Source of the DNA: Pseudomonas sp. p1(2021b) | Lineage (GTDB): Bacteria; Pseudomonadota; Gammaproteobacteria; Pseudomonadales; Pseudomonadaceae | Direction of reading: 5' to 3' | NCBI RefSeq assembly: GCF_020151015.1 | Contig: NZ_CP083746.1 | Span: 3,191,001 to 3,255,000 of the forward strand | Length of the DNA stretch: 64,000 nt | Part shown: positions 27,934-36,278 of the stretch, one piece after another | How the letters are laid out: each line of letters starts with the position of its first letter | Numbering within the stretch: the first letter of the stretch is position 1 | Position numbers and translations under genes: made by a program | The notes under the pieces: model-generated | What the model saw: the letters and a program-made list of their open reading frames with translations, nothing else | What the model was told of the DNA's origin: nothing | Database searches by the model: none

Positions 27934-28035
27934 CCTGTGGGAGCGGGCTTGTCCCGCGATTAGGCCGGGCCCGATATTACCGTCGCCTGGCAAGGGCTTC
28001 GCCCTTGATCGCGGGACAAGCCCGCTCCCACAGGG
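27934..28035. repeat. REP hairpin, copy 1 of 3 near-identical units
   Basis: CTGTGGGAGCGGGCTTGTCC opens and GGGACAAGCCCGCTCCCACAG closes a roughly 100-base palindrome with a conserved middle (GGCCGGGCCCGATATTACCG..GGCAAGGGCTTCGCCC). The same unit is found at 48671-48772 and 63191-63291. The match with the third copy extends about 33 bases to the left (GAACAACGCA..ACCATTTGATTTG). Confidence 0.85.
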
Positions 28036-28177
28036 GGCAGCAATGGCCGCTTGTTCTCTGCACGACAGCGCAGCCCAAAGGGCTGGGTGATTTCCCACGA
28101 AGCAAGCGGAGCCTGGGCCGTATATGCACGGCTGAAGTGCTAGCCACTGGCTCGCTGACGGCAGCGTAGCCCTGGCT

Positions 28178-29065
28178 TCATTCGGCGCCAGGCAGGTGCG
28201 CCCGCAAGAACGCCATCAACGCCCCCGCCGCCGGCGACAGGCTGCGCCCCTTACGGGTCAGCATGCCGATCTGGCGCTCGACCTTCGGCTCAGCCAAGGG
28301 CAGGAACGCGAGTTTTTCGTTCTCCAATGGGAACGCCAAGTAGGGCAAGGTGCTGATGCCCGCGCCCTCCTCCAGCATCGCGATCAACGAAATCATGTTC
28401 GAGACGAACAACCGGCTGTGTTCCAGCAAGCACTCGGCCTCGGTGCCTTCGAGCAGGCGCGAGGTACCGTTGCCGATCATCGCCACGCCGCGCAGCTGTG
28501 ACCAGTGCAGCGCCTGTTCCACCTGCACCAACGGGTGGTCGGCCCGGCAGACCACGCCCACCTGGTCGTGCAGGATCGGCGCGAAGTCGATCTGTTCGTC
28601 GGTCACCCACAGGCTGCTGATCGCAAAATCCACCCGCCCCTGGGCCAGGAGCTGCTGGACGTTCTCGGCGGTGCCGTCCTGGATGCTCACCTGAACGTTC
28701 GGGTGCTCGGCAACGAAACGCGCCAATGGCCCAGGCAACAGCCGGCTGGCCACCGACGGCACAGTGGCGATGCTGACCTGGCCGATTTCGTGCCGGGCCA
28801 GCAACGTGGCCTCACGGGCGATTCGGTCGTGGTGTTCGAGCAAGCCGCGAAACAGCGGCAGGCAATGCTCGCCGAAGGGCGTCAGCTCGACCCGGCCGCC
28901 ACCCTTCTCCACCAAGGGCTGGCCCAGTTTCTGTTCGAGTTCGCGCACCGCCAGCGATATCGCGGGCTGGGTGCGGTAGGCCTGGCGTGCAGCGGCGTGG
29001 AAGCTTTTGAACTCGGCCACCAGCACGAAATAGCGCAGCTGGGCGATCTTCAGCTCGGGCAACAT
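28178..29065 (-). CDS. LysR-family regulator, divergent from the aldehyde dehydrogenase operon
   Basis: A 295-residue LysR protein: HTH in KIAQLRYFVLVAEFKSFHAAARQAYRTQPAISLAVRELEQ, then a full effector domain (VSIATVPSVASRLLPGPLARF). Its start is 95 bases from the aldehyde dehydrogenase gene, and the shared gap is AT-rich with several T-N11-A options. It is the natural regulator of the 29.2-36.0 kb operon. Its ligand is presumably the compound degraded there. Confidence 0.87.
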   Translation of the reverse strand: MLPELKIAQLRYFVLVAEFKSFHAAARQAYRTQPAISLAVRELEQKLGQPLVEKGGGRVELTPFGEHCLPLFRGLLEHHDRIAREATLLARHEIGQVSIATVPSVASRLLPGPLARFVAEHPNVQVSIQDGTAENVQQLLAQGRVDFAISSLWVTDEQIDFAPILHDQVGVVCRADHPLVQVEQALHWSQLRGVAMIGNGTSRLLEGTEAECLLEHSRLFVSNMISLIAMLEEGAGISTLPYLAFPLENEKLAFLPLAEPKVERQIGMLTRKGRSLSPAAGALMAFLRAHLPGAE

Positions 29066-29160
29066 GGTTAGCGATCCTTATCAAAGCATTTTTTTTATTA
29101 ATTTTTATTTGCACCATATTGCTCGCATGATGGAAGCCAGGCAAACGGAGGCTTTCATCC
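29066..29160. promoter_or_regulatory. Divergent promoter region of the LysR/ALDH pair
   Basis: The 95-base gap holds an AT-rich core (29081-29110, runs of T and TTAATTTTTAT) unlike the GC-rich surroundings, and GGAGG at 29145-29149 before the dehydrogenase start. LysR sites are expected here, but no perfect dyad stands out. Confidence 0.4.
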
Positions 29161-30603
29161 ATGTCACTCAACACCTACAAGAACTACATCGATGGCCAGT
29201 GGTGCGAAGGCCACGCCACCATCGACAACCACAGCCCTTCGGACACTGGCGACCTGATCGGCCGCTACCACCAGGCCAGCGCCGAACAGACCCGGCAGGC
29301 CATCCAGGCCGCCCGCGCCGCGCAGCCACGCTGGGCCGCTACCGGCCTGGAGGCTCGCCAGCAGGTGCTGATGGCCATCGGCGACGAGCTGATCGCCCGC
29401 AAGGCAGAGCTTGGTGAACTGCTCTCACGGGAAGAAGGCAAGCCGCTGGCCGAAGGCATCGGCGAGGTTCACCGCAGCGGCCAGTTCTTCCACTACTACG
29501 CCGCCGAGGTGCTGCGCCAGATGGGCGAGACCGCCGCATCCGTGCGCCCGGGCATCGACATCGAAGTGCACCGCGAGCCGGTGGGCGTGGTGGGCGTCAT
29601 CACCCCGTGGAACTTCCCCATGGCCACCGCCGCCTGGAAGATCGCCCCGGCCCTGGCCTTCGGCAATACCGTGGTGTTCAAGCCGGCCAACCTGGTGCCG
29701 GCCAGCGCCTGGGCGCTGACCGAGATCATCAGCCGCCAGGGCCTGCCGGAGGGCACCTTCAACCTGGTCATGGGCAGCGGTGCCAGCGTCGGCGAAACCC
29801 TCGTGCAGTCGGCCGACATCGACGCCCTGACCTTCACAGGCTCGCTGGAGACCGGTCGCCACGTGGCGATGGCCACTGCCGGCAACCTAGTGCGCTGCCA
29901 GCTGGAGATGGGCAGCAAGAACGCGCTGGTGGTGATGGACGACGCCGACCTCGACCTGGCGGTGGAATGCGCGCTCAACGGCGCCTTCTTCGGCACCGGG
30001 CAGAAGTGCACGGCGTCTTCGCGGCTGATCGTCTGCGACGCGATCCATGACCGCTTCGTCGAAGCCCTGCGCCTGCGCATGCGCCAGCTCAAGGTCGGCC
30101 ATGCCCTGCACGCCGGCGTGCAGATCGGCCCGGTGGCCGAAGCCCGCCAACTGGAACAGAACCTGGAATACCTGCGCCTGGCCCAGGCCGAAGGCGCCAC
30201 CCTGGTCGAGGGCGGCGAGCGCCTGCAACTGGAGACCGACGGCTACTACATGCGCCCGGCGCTGTTCATCGACAGCCGCAACGACATGCGCATCAACCGC
30301 GAGGAAGTCTTCGGCCCCATCGCCTGCGTAATCCGCGTGCAGGACTTCGAAGAGGCCCTGGCCACGCTCAACGACACCCGCTACGGCCTCACCGCCGGCA
30401 TCATCACCCAGTCGCTGCGCCACGCCAGTGAGTTCAAGCGCCGCGCCCAGACCGGCTGCGTGATGGTCAACCTGCCCACCGCCGGCACCGATTACCACGT
30501 GCCGTTCGGCGGCCGCAAGGCCTCGAGCTTCGGCCCACGGGAACAGGGGCAGTACGCCCGCGATTTCTACACCGTGGTCAAGACCACCTACCTGCGCCCC
30601 TGA
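29161..30603 (+). CDS. NAD(P)-dependent aldehyde dehydrogenase
   Basis: A 480-residue aldehyde dehydrogenase with nucleophile C283 in GTGQKCTASS, general base E249 in CQLEMGSKN, the cofactor loop TFTGSLETG and the motif TPWNFPMATAAWKIAPAL. By length and the MVNLPTAGTDYHVPFGG ending it is closest to the alpha-ketoglutarate-semialdehyde/succinate-semialdehyde-like group. It is first in the six-gene operon and would oxidise an aldehyde released from the degraded compound. The stop is 14 bases from the next gene. Confidence 0.87.
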   Translation: MSLNTYKNYIDGQWCEGHATIDNHSPSDTGDLIGRYHQASAEQTRQAIQAARAAQPRWAATGLEARQQVLMAIGDELIARKAELGELLSREEGKPLAEGIGEVHRSGQFFHYYAAEVLRQMGETAASVRPGIDIEVHREPVGVVGVITPWNFPMATAAWKIAPALAFGNTVVFKPANLVPASAWALTEIISRQGLPEGTFNLVMGSGASVGETLVQSADIDALTFTGSLETGRHVAMATAGNLVRCQLEMGSKNALVVMDDADLDLAVECALNGAFFGTGQKCTASSRLIVCDAIHDRFVEALRLRMRQLKVGHALHAGVQIGPVAEARQLEQNLEYLRLAQAEGATLVEGGERLQLETDGYYMRPALFIDSRNDMRINREEVFGPIACVIRVQDFEEALATLNDTRYGLTAGIITQSLRHASEFKRRAQTGCVMVNLPTAGTDYHVPFGGRKASSFGPREQGQYARDFYTVVKTTYLRP

Positions 30604-30617
30604 AAGGAATACCCGCC

Positions 30618-31604
30618 ATGCACGACCTCTTGATGATCGACGGCCTGCAGTATTCCAACTGGAGCCCGGAGATATTCCAGCAGATGCAGGCCGGTGGCCT
30701 GAGCGCGGTACACGCCACCATCGCCTACCACGAGAACGCCCGCGAGACCCTGTCGCGCCTGGGCGAGTGGAACCGCCGTTTCGAAACCTGGCCCGAGCTG
30801 ATCCGCCCGGTGCGCACGGCCAGCGACATCCGCCTGGCCCACGAGGAAGGCCGGGTGGGGATCTTCTTCGGTTTCCAGAACTGCTCGCCCATCGAGGACG
30901 ACATCGCCCTGGTGGAGGTCTTCCGCCAGCTGGGCGTGTTCATCATGCAGCTCACCTACAACAACCAGAGCCTGCTGGCCAGCGGCTGCTACGAGCGTGA
31001 AGACAACGGCATCAGCCGCTTCGGCCGCCAGGTGATCGCCGAGATGAACCGGGTCGGCATGCTGATCGACATGTCCCACAGTGCCGAGCGCAGCACCCTG
31101 GAGGCCATCGAACTGTCCAGCCGGCCGGTGATCATCTCCCACGCCAACCCGTCGAGCTTCCATGCCGCCAAGCGCAACAAGTCCGACGCGGTACTGCGTG
31201 CCATCGCCGAGTCCGGCGGGTTGCTGGGCTTCAGCACCTACCCGTTCCATCTCAAGGGCGCTTCGGAGTGCTCCCTGGAGAGCTTCTGCGACATGGTCGC
31301 GCGTACCGCCGACCTGATGGGCGTCGAGCACATCGGCATCGGCACCGACCTGTGCCAGGCGCAACCGCTGGCCGTACTGGAGTGGATGCGCAACGGCCGC
31401 TGGAGCAAGGAGAAGGACTACGGCGAAGGCTCCAAGGACAACGCCAACTGGCCCGCACCGCTGCCCTGGTTCCGCGACAGCCGCGACTTCCCCAACATCG
31501 CCCAGGGCTTGCGCGCCCGAGGCTTCGCCGAGGAAGACGTGCGCAGCATCATGGGCCTGAACTGGTTGCGCCTGCTGGAGACCGCCACCACGGCGCAGGC
31601 CTGA
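30618..31604 (+). CDS. Atypical M19 membrane-dipeptidase-family protein
   Basis: A 328-residue amidohydrolase-fold protein of peptidase family M19. The two histidines of the second metal half are present (H154 in IDMSHSAE and H175 in VIISHANPSS). The first half is changed: where M19 has HxD the protein reads DGLQYSNW (residues 8-15), and the bridging glutamate of GxEGG is Q87 in GFQNCS. The same variant type is found in the dimethylglycine operon of P. aeruginosa (PA5396, from memory). It is therefore unlikely to be a normal dizinc dipeptidase; it may act on a small amide, lactone or betaine derivative. Confidence 0.78.
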   Translation: MHDLLMIDGLQYSNWSPEIFQQMQAGGLSAVHATIAYHENARETLSRLGEWNRRFETWPELIRPVRTASDIRLAHEEGRVGIFFGFQNCSPIEDDIALVEVFRQLGVFIMQLTYNNQSLLASGCYEREDNGISRFGRQVIAEMNRVGMLIDMSHSAERSTLEAIELSSRPVIISHANPSSFHAAKRNKSDAVLRAIAESGGLLGFSTYPFHLKGASECSLESFCDMVARTADLMGVEHIGIGTDLCQAQPLAVLEWMRNGRWSKEKDYGEGSKDNANWPAPLPWFRDSRDFPNIAQGLRARGFAEEDVRSIMGLNWLRLLETATTAQA

Positions 31605-31659
31605 GCCCACCGCACGGACAGCATCAACAATAACAACAATCGCAGGTTCCGGAGGCTTC

Positions 31660-33210
31660 ATGAAAAACCCAACCACCCTGCAGGCTGAAGGCCAGGCCAT
31701 GCGTCTGCCGCTGGCACGCGACATCGACTGGCCGCTGTTCTTGATCAGCGGCGGTTTCCTCGGCGCCTTCCTGCTCGCCGCGCTGATCGACATCGACGCC
31801 GTCTCGGCGTTGGTCAACACCCTGTTCGCCTGGTCGACCAAGGCCTTCGGCCTGTACTGGCAAGTCCTGATGCTGGCGACCTTCGTGGTCAGCCTGGCGA
31901 TCGGCTTCTCCAAATGCGGACGCGTGCGCCTGGGTGGCATCACCCAGCGCCCGGACATCAGCACCTTCAACTGGATCGCGGTGATCATGTGCGCCCTGCT
32001 GGCCGGTGGCGGCGCCTTCTGGGCCGCCGCCGAACCGCTGATGCATTTCGCCAGTCCGCCACCGCTGTTCGCAGGCCTGCAGCCGAACAGCGAAGCAGCG
32101 GCTACCGCGGCCCTGGCACAGTCGTTCGTGCACTGGGGCTTTCTGGCCTGGGCGGTGCTCGGCAGCCTGCTGGCGATCGTGCTGATGCATCTTCATTACG
32201 ACAAGGGCCTGCCACTGGCACCGCGCACCCTGCTCTACCCGTTGTTCGGCGAGCGGGCACTCAAGGGCCCTATCGGCACCTTGGCCGACGCCGCCTCGAT
32301 CGTCGCCGTGGTGGCCGGCACCATCGGCCCTATCGGCTTCCTCGGTCTGCAGATCAGCAGCGCACTGCATACCGTCTGGGGCGTGCCCAACGGCATCGTC
32401 ACCCAATCGATCACCATCATCCTGGTCACGCTGATGTACACCGTCTCGTGCCTGGTGGGGCTCAAGGGCATCCGCTTCGTCAGCGAGATCAACGTGTGGC
32501 TGATGCTTGGCCTTGCCGTGTTCATGGTGGTGTTCGGCCCGACGCTGTTCATCCTCGGCGGTTTCCCGGCAGCCTTCGCCCTGCACGTGGAGCACTTCAT
32601 CCCGATGACGATGTTCCGCGCCGACCCCAAGTGGCTGGACTGGTGGACGGTGTTCTACTGGGGCTGGTTCATCGGCTACGCGCCCATGGTGGCGCTGTAC
32701 GTCGCGCGCATCTCGCGGGGCCGCACCATTCGCGAGATCATCATGACGTTGTCGATCATCGCCCCGCTGGTGACCATGTTCTGGTTCACCGTGGTCGGTG
32801 GCGCGGGCATCGGCCTGGAACTACAGACCCCAGGTATCGTCACTGCCCACGGTTCACAGCCTGAAGACCTGCTGCTGGGCGTGACCCAGAACCTGCCGCT
32901 CGGTGGCCTGGTCAGCGCGCTGTTCCTGTTCCTGAGCTTCATCTCGGTGGCCACCAATGGCGATGCCATGGCGTTCACCGTGGCGCTGGCGATGTCCAGC
33001 ACCGACAAACCGAAGAAGTGGCTGTGCGGCTTCTGGGCCATCGGCATGGGCCTGGCAGCGGTGGTGCTGATCACCATCGGCGCGGGCGGTGTGACGGCCC
33101 TGCAGTCCTTCATTGTCATCACTGCGGTGCCGGTGTCGCTGGTGATCCTGCCAGCGCTGTGGGATGCGGTACGCATCGCCCGGCACATGGCCCGCGAACA
33201 AGGCATCTGA
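31660..33210 (+). CDS. Divergent BCCT-family transporter
   Basis: A 516-residue transporter with 12 membrane segments and the BCCT signature ARISRGRTIRE after helix 8. In the betaine transporters helix 8 reads YWAWWISWSPF; here it is YWGWFIGYAPM near residue 332, so two of the tryptophans of the substrate box are Phe and Tyr. The helix-3 motif GMGIG is GGGAF (AGGGAFWAAAEPL). It should import a small zwitterion or organic cation, but not in the standard betaine binding mode. It is third in the operon, 55 bases after the M19 gene. Confidence 0.85.
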   Translation: MKNPTTLQAEGQAMRLPLARDIDWPLFLISGGFLGAFLLAALIDIDAVSALVNTLFAWSTKAFGLYWQVLMLATFVVSLAIGFSKCGRVRLGGITQRPDISTFNWIAVIMCALLAGGGAFWAAAEPLMHFASPPPLFAGLQPNSEAAATAALAQSFVHWGFLAWAVLGSLLAIVLMHLHYDKGLPLAPRTLLYPLFGERALKGPIGTLADAASIVAVVAGTIGPIGFLGLQISSALHTVWGVPNGIVTQSITIILVTLMYTVSCLVGLKGIRFVSEINVWLMLGLAVFMVVFGPTLFILGGFPAAFALHVEHFIPMTMFRADPKWLDWWTVFYWGWFIGYAPMVALYVARISRGRTIREIIMTLSIIAPLVTMFWFTVVGGAGIGLELQTPGIVTAHGSQPEDLLLGVTQNLPLGGLVSALFLFLSFISVATNGDAMAFTVALAMSSTDKPKKWLCGFWAIGMGLAAVVLITIGAGGVTALQSFIVITAVPVSLVILPALWDAVRIARHMAREQGI

Positions 33211-33212
33211 AC

Positions 33213-34931
33213 ATGAGGCATCCAGGTACAACGACAATGTCCAACACCGTGCTTGCAACGCCCACGCTGCGCCCCGCCAGCCAGGTCATGGACCTGGCCC
33301 GGCTGGGCAGCCACTTCCAGAGCCCGCTGAGCTTCGTGCGCAGCAGCATGCGGCGGATGATGAACCAGCGCTGGCAGGTCCAACGCAGCCGCTTCGACCT
33401 CGACGGTGAGGGCTTCGGCACCGCCATCTATCGTATCGACACACCGAACGCCCACTACCATTGCGTGCTGTTCTCGGCCTACTTGCCGCCGGAGAAACGC
33501 AGCGACCGGGTGATCGCCGACCAGTGGGACGTGACCTTCGTGCTGGTGGCCGGGGATGTGGACGAGGCGCAACTGGCCGACCTTGCACGCAACGTACCGC
33601 TGCAGGAGGCCGGGCGCTTCGATGCCCGGGTGCTGGTGCTGTCGCGGGCCAACCGCAGCCTGCGCAACTTCGACCGATTCCTGACGGCGCTGGCCGAAGG
33701 CAGCCAGCCGGACCCGCGCCAGCTGGCCGAGGTCGGCTACCTCTACCGCACCACCGCCGTCTACGGCAACGGCAAGTTCGGCATCGCCGACTTTGCCTGC
33801 CTGCAAGGCAACCCGGACTTCGACCAGCCATTCGCGGCGCAGATGTTCACTGTGTACCTGCTGCGCCATTTCAGCATCGAGCAGATCGAGCACATGGCCC
33901 GGGCGCTCGACCCGCAACGGGCGGTGAAGCTGGCCCCGGCGCTGCAACGCTACCTGGGCGTCGGCAACGCCACAGGGCTGGGCATGGCGCCTTTTCTGGT
34001 CAACCACCCGCAACTGGTGGAACGTTGGGTCAGCGTGCGCGAAACCGCACTGGCCCAGGTGCTGTCGCAAGCGGCCGAGCCCGCCCACCTGACGCGCCTG
34101 CATACGCTGCTGCAGCGCGCCCGCCAGCACCTTGCCCAGACCTTGACCGAAGACCCGCGCCAGCATGGGCAAAACCAGTGCACCCTGGCCGAGCTTGACG
34201 CCCTGGCCGAATGGCTCGAACGCCAACCGGCGAGCGCCGACCTCTGGCCTCGTCTGCTGGCATGGAGCGAGGCCCACGGGGGCCTGGGTTGCCAGGAGCT
34301 GTTGGTCAGCCTGCTGCTGGAGCTGTACCCCGAACAGGTCACCCCCCTTGCCGACCAGATGGGCGTGGTCGAAGGCTGGCGCCTGGATGCGCAGATGCCC
34401 CTGGTGCAGTTGCGGGCGCTGATCGAGCAGCAGTACGACTGGGCCCTGGCCTATGACTTCAGCGACGAGGACGCCGAACACTTCTTCTGGTATCGCTCGG
34501 CTGAAAAAGAAGAGCCTCGCCTCGGCATGCGCGCCGAGGAGCCGGGAGCCGAGAAGGAGATGCAACTGGGCATCGCGCGCAATCTCCAGCGCTGCCACGC
34601 CGCCGTGCTCGAGCACCTGCGTACCCAGCCCCAGGCGCTGACCGCGCACTTCCTGATCGCCCAGCCGGCGTTCAAGGGCACGGTGCGCCGCCTGCAAGGC
34701 ATGGCGCAGTCCCGTTATGGCGAGATACGCGCCAACCTGCTGGCCCATGACATGCTGCCGATCCACCTGCTGCGCTGCAAGCTGGCGTTCTTCGGTGCCG
34801 GCAAGTTCGACCCCAAGTCCAGCCGTTGGGTCCGCATCACGCTGTTCCAGGGCGCGCCGCTGGTCAGCGAGATCGGCCAACCGTTCGCGGACGACTGGAA
34901 CTTCGCAGTCATGCCGCAAGGAGGCCTGTGA
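33213..34931 (+). CDS. Unrecognised 572-residue protein of the BCCT operon
   Basis: I do not recognise this family. It is soluble, with no signal peptide or membrane helix. The first 250 residues look alpha/beta (VIADQWDVTFVLVAGDVDE; FDARVLVLSRANRS; YRTTAVYGNGKFGIADF), and the rest is helical and rich in Glu, Arg, Leu and Gln, with a final beta-like part (WVRITLFQGAPLVSEIG). The ATG at 33213 follows the transporter stop by two bases; an ATG at 33237 is also possible. It is translationally close to the next gene (gap of two bases), so the two probably work together. An oxygenase or large enzyme subunit is a guess only. Confidence 0.75.
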   Translation: MRHPGTTTMSNTVLATPTLRPASQVMDLARLGSHFQSPLSFVRSSMRRMMNQRWQVQRSRFDLDGEGFGTAIYRIDTPNAHYHCVLFSAYLPPEKRSDRVIADQWDVTFVLVAGDVDEAQLADLARNVPLQEAGRFDARVLVLSRANRSLRNFDRFLTALAEGSQPDPRQLAEVGYLYRTTAVYGNGKFGIADFACLQGNPDFDQPFAAQMFTVYLLRHFSIEQIEHMARALDPQRAVKLAPALQRYLGVGNATGLGMAPFLVNHPQLVERWVSVRETALAQVLSQAAEPAHLTRLHTLLQRARQHLAQTLTEDPRQHGQNQCTLAELDALAEWLERQPASADLWPRLLAWSEAHGGLGCQELLVSLLLELYPEQVTPLADQMGVVEGWRLDAQMPLVQLRALIEQQYDWALAYDFSDEDAEHFFWYRSAEKEEPRLGMRAEEPGAEKEMQLGIARNLQRCHAAVLEHLRTQPQALTAHFLIAQPAFKGTVRRLQGMAQSRYGEIRANLLAHDMLPIHLLRCKLAFFGAGKFDPKSSRWVRITLFQGAPLVSEIGQPFADDWNFAVMPQGGL

Positions 34932-34933
34932 CC

Positions 34934-35626
34934 ATGCGTGTATCGCTCAATGAAATCCAGGTGATGTGCCGCAAGGCCTTCGAAGGCATGGGCTTTGCCG
35001 CCGGCGATTGCGAGGATGCCGCCGACCTGGTCGGCTGGCTGCACCTGCAAGGCCTCGATGGCCTCGGCACCGTGGCCAAAGCCCTGGACTACCTGCAACG
35101 GGAAGCCGACCGCCCCTACGCCTTGCGCTACGAGGACAGCGCCGTGCTGGTGATCGACGCCCAGGGCCAGAGCGTGCTGCGCTGTGCCGCGACCGCGGTG
35201 GAGCTGGCGCTGGGCAAGGCCTTGCGCACTGGCCAGGCGCTGTTGCGCATCCACCAGTGCCACAACCGCCTGTTGCTGCTGGGCTACCTGAGCCGGGCCG
35301 CGGAGCTGGGGCTCGAGGTGCAGGCCCGCTGGGGCGATGCCCGCCAGCAACACGTGGCGACTTTCGCCGCCGGTGCCGTCCGCCCTGCGCTGCACAGCGA
35401 TGAACAGGTCGCCTCCACCACGCCCGAACAGTGCATCACGGTGCTGTTCAACCGGCCTGCCCGGCACACCGGACCCGTAGCCGTTCCCCTAGCCCTGCCC
35501 ACCGACGGCTTCACCGTCGGCGAGCAGACCTGGCAGCGGCTCAAGCAGCTGGCCGAGCACATCCTGGTCGAAAGCACCGAAGCCTCGCGCCGACATGGCG
35601 CTGGCGGCGGCAGCGATGCCGACTGA
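34934..35626 (+). CDS. DUF3726-like protein
   Basis: A 230-residue soluble protein whose start (RVSLNEIQVMCRKAFEGMGFAAGDCEDAADLVGWL) is that of the DUF3726 family, in which a xSLNEIxxxCxKA block leads a helical domain. The start vaguely recalls the malate/L-lactate dehydrogenase (Ldh_2) fold, but no cofactor motif is evident. It begins two bases after the unknown large protein, so the pair may form one enzyme. C14 is conserved in the family from memory. The function is unknown. Confidence 0.65.
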   Translation: MRVSLNEIQVMCRKAFEGMGFAAGDCEDAADLVGWLHLQGLDGLGTVAKALDYLQREADRPYALRYEDSAVLVIDAQGQSVLRCAATAVELALGKALRTGQALLRIHQCHNRLLLLGYLSRAAELGLEVQARWGDARQQHVATFAAGAVRPALHSDEQVASTTPEQCITVLFNRPARHTGPVAVPLALPTDGFTVGEQTWQRLKQLAEHILVESTEASRRHGAGGGSDAD

Positions 35627-35656
35627 CCCGCGTGTCCACCTTTCAGGAACCGACCC

Positions 35657-36028
35657 ATGAAATACGCCATCAAAACCGACCTGTTCGCCTCAAAGGCCCC
35701 GCTGGAATGGGCTGTCGTCGGCAACGGCACGCTCTATACCGCGCAGATCCCCATCGACGCCCAGGGCCAGGTGGTCGCCGGCGGCATCGAAGCCCAGACC
35801 CGCCAGACCCTGGACAACCTGCGCCACACCCTGGAAGCCGCAGGCAGCTCGCTGGACGCCGTGACACAGGTGCTGATCTACGTCACCGACCGCAGCTACC
35901 TGGCCACGGTCAACAGCCTGTACGGCCAGTATTTCCAGGCGCCCTACCCCAACCGCGCCGCCGTCGTGGTGGCCGGTTTGGCGCGCGAGGAAATGCTGGT
36001 GGAGCTGGTGGTGTACGCCTGCCTGTAA
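35657..36028 (+). CDS. RidA-family protein
   Basis: A 123-residue YjgF/YER057c/UK114 protein. The block GGIEAQTRQTLDNLRHTLEAAGSSLDAV is standard, and the arginine in YPNRAAVVVAGLAR is where the family binds the carboxylate of an enamine or imine. RidA proteins hydrolyse reactive 2-aminoacrylate-like imines. At the end of a catabolic operon it suggests that an imine or enamine is made during the breakdown, possibly as a substrate-specific subfamily member. A REP pair follows. Confidence 0.85.
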   Translation: MKYAIKTDLFASKAPLEWAVVGNGTLYTAQIPIDAQGQVVAGGIEAQTRQTLDNLRHTLEAAGSSLDAVTQVLIYVTDRSYLATVNSLYGQYFQAPYPNRAAVVVAGLAREEMLVELVVYACL

Positions 36029-36037
36029 TTGCGCGCT

Positions 36038-36119
36038 CCCTATCGCGGGGCAAGCCCGCTCCCACAGGTGGGCAGCGCTAGCCGCTAGCCTGTGGGAGCG
36101 GGCTTGTCCCGCGATAGGG
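36038..36119. repeat. REP hairpin pair
   Basis: CCCTATCGCGGGgCAAGCCC..CCCACAGG (36038-36068) is the inverted partner of CCTGTGGG..GTCCCGCGATAGGG (36089-36119). It lies ten bases after ridA and probably ends or stabilises the operon transcript. Confidence 0.8.
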
Positions 36120-36278
36120 TCCGAAAAAACAACCCACGAATCCGCTCTGACGAGACAAATCACGCACCTCATGGACCGATCGCGCACTCATCGTTACCAC
36201 TCGGGATCAATGCACTAACACCGGTCGACGATCACGCTAATAGTTGCTGGCCTATCACACAACAACGAGGCTAGCTCC

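Noticed and set aside
27785..28035. A possible CRISPR array or riboswitch from clustered repeats
   Set aside because: The repeats are inverted REP arms and not direct repeats with spacers, and no cas gene or conserved switch core is present.
32676..34919. A 747-residue minus-strand frame over the BCCT and unknown genes
   Set aside because: Its codon pattern is the complement of the plus-strand genes, and it crosses two gene borders.
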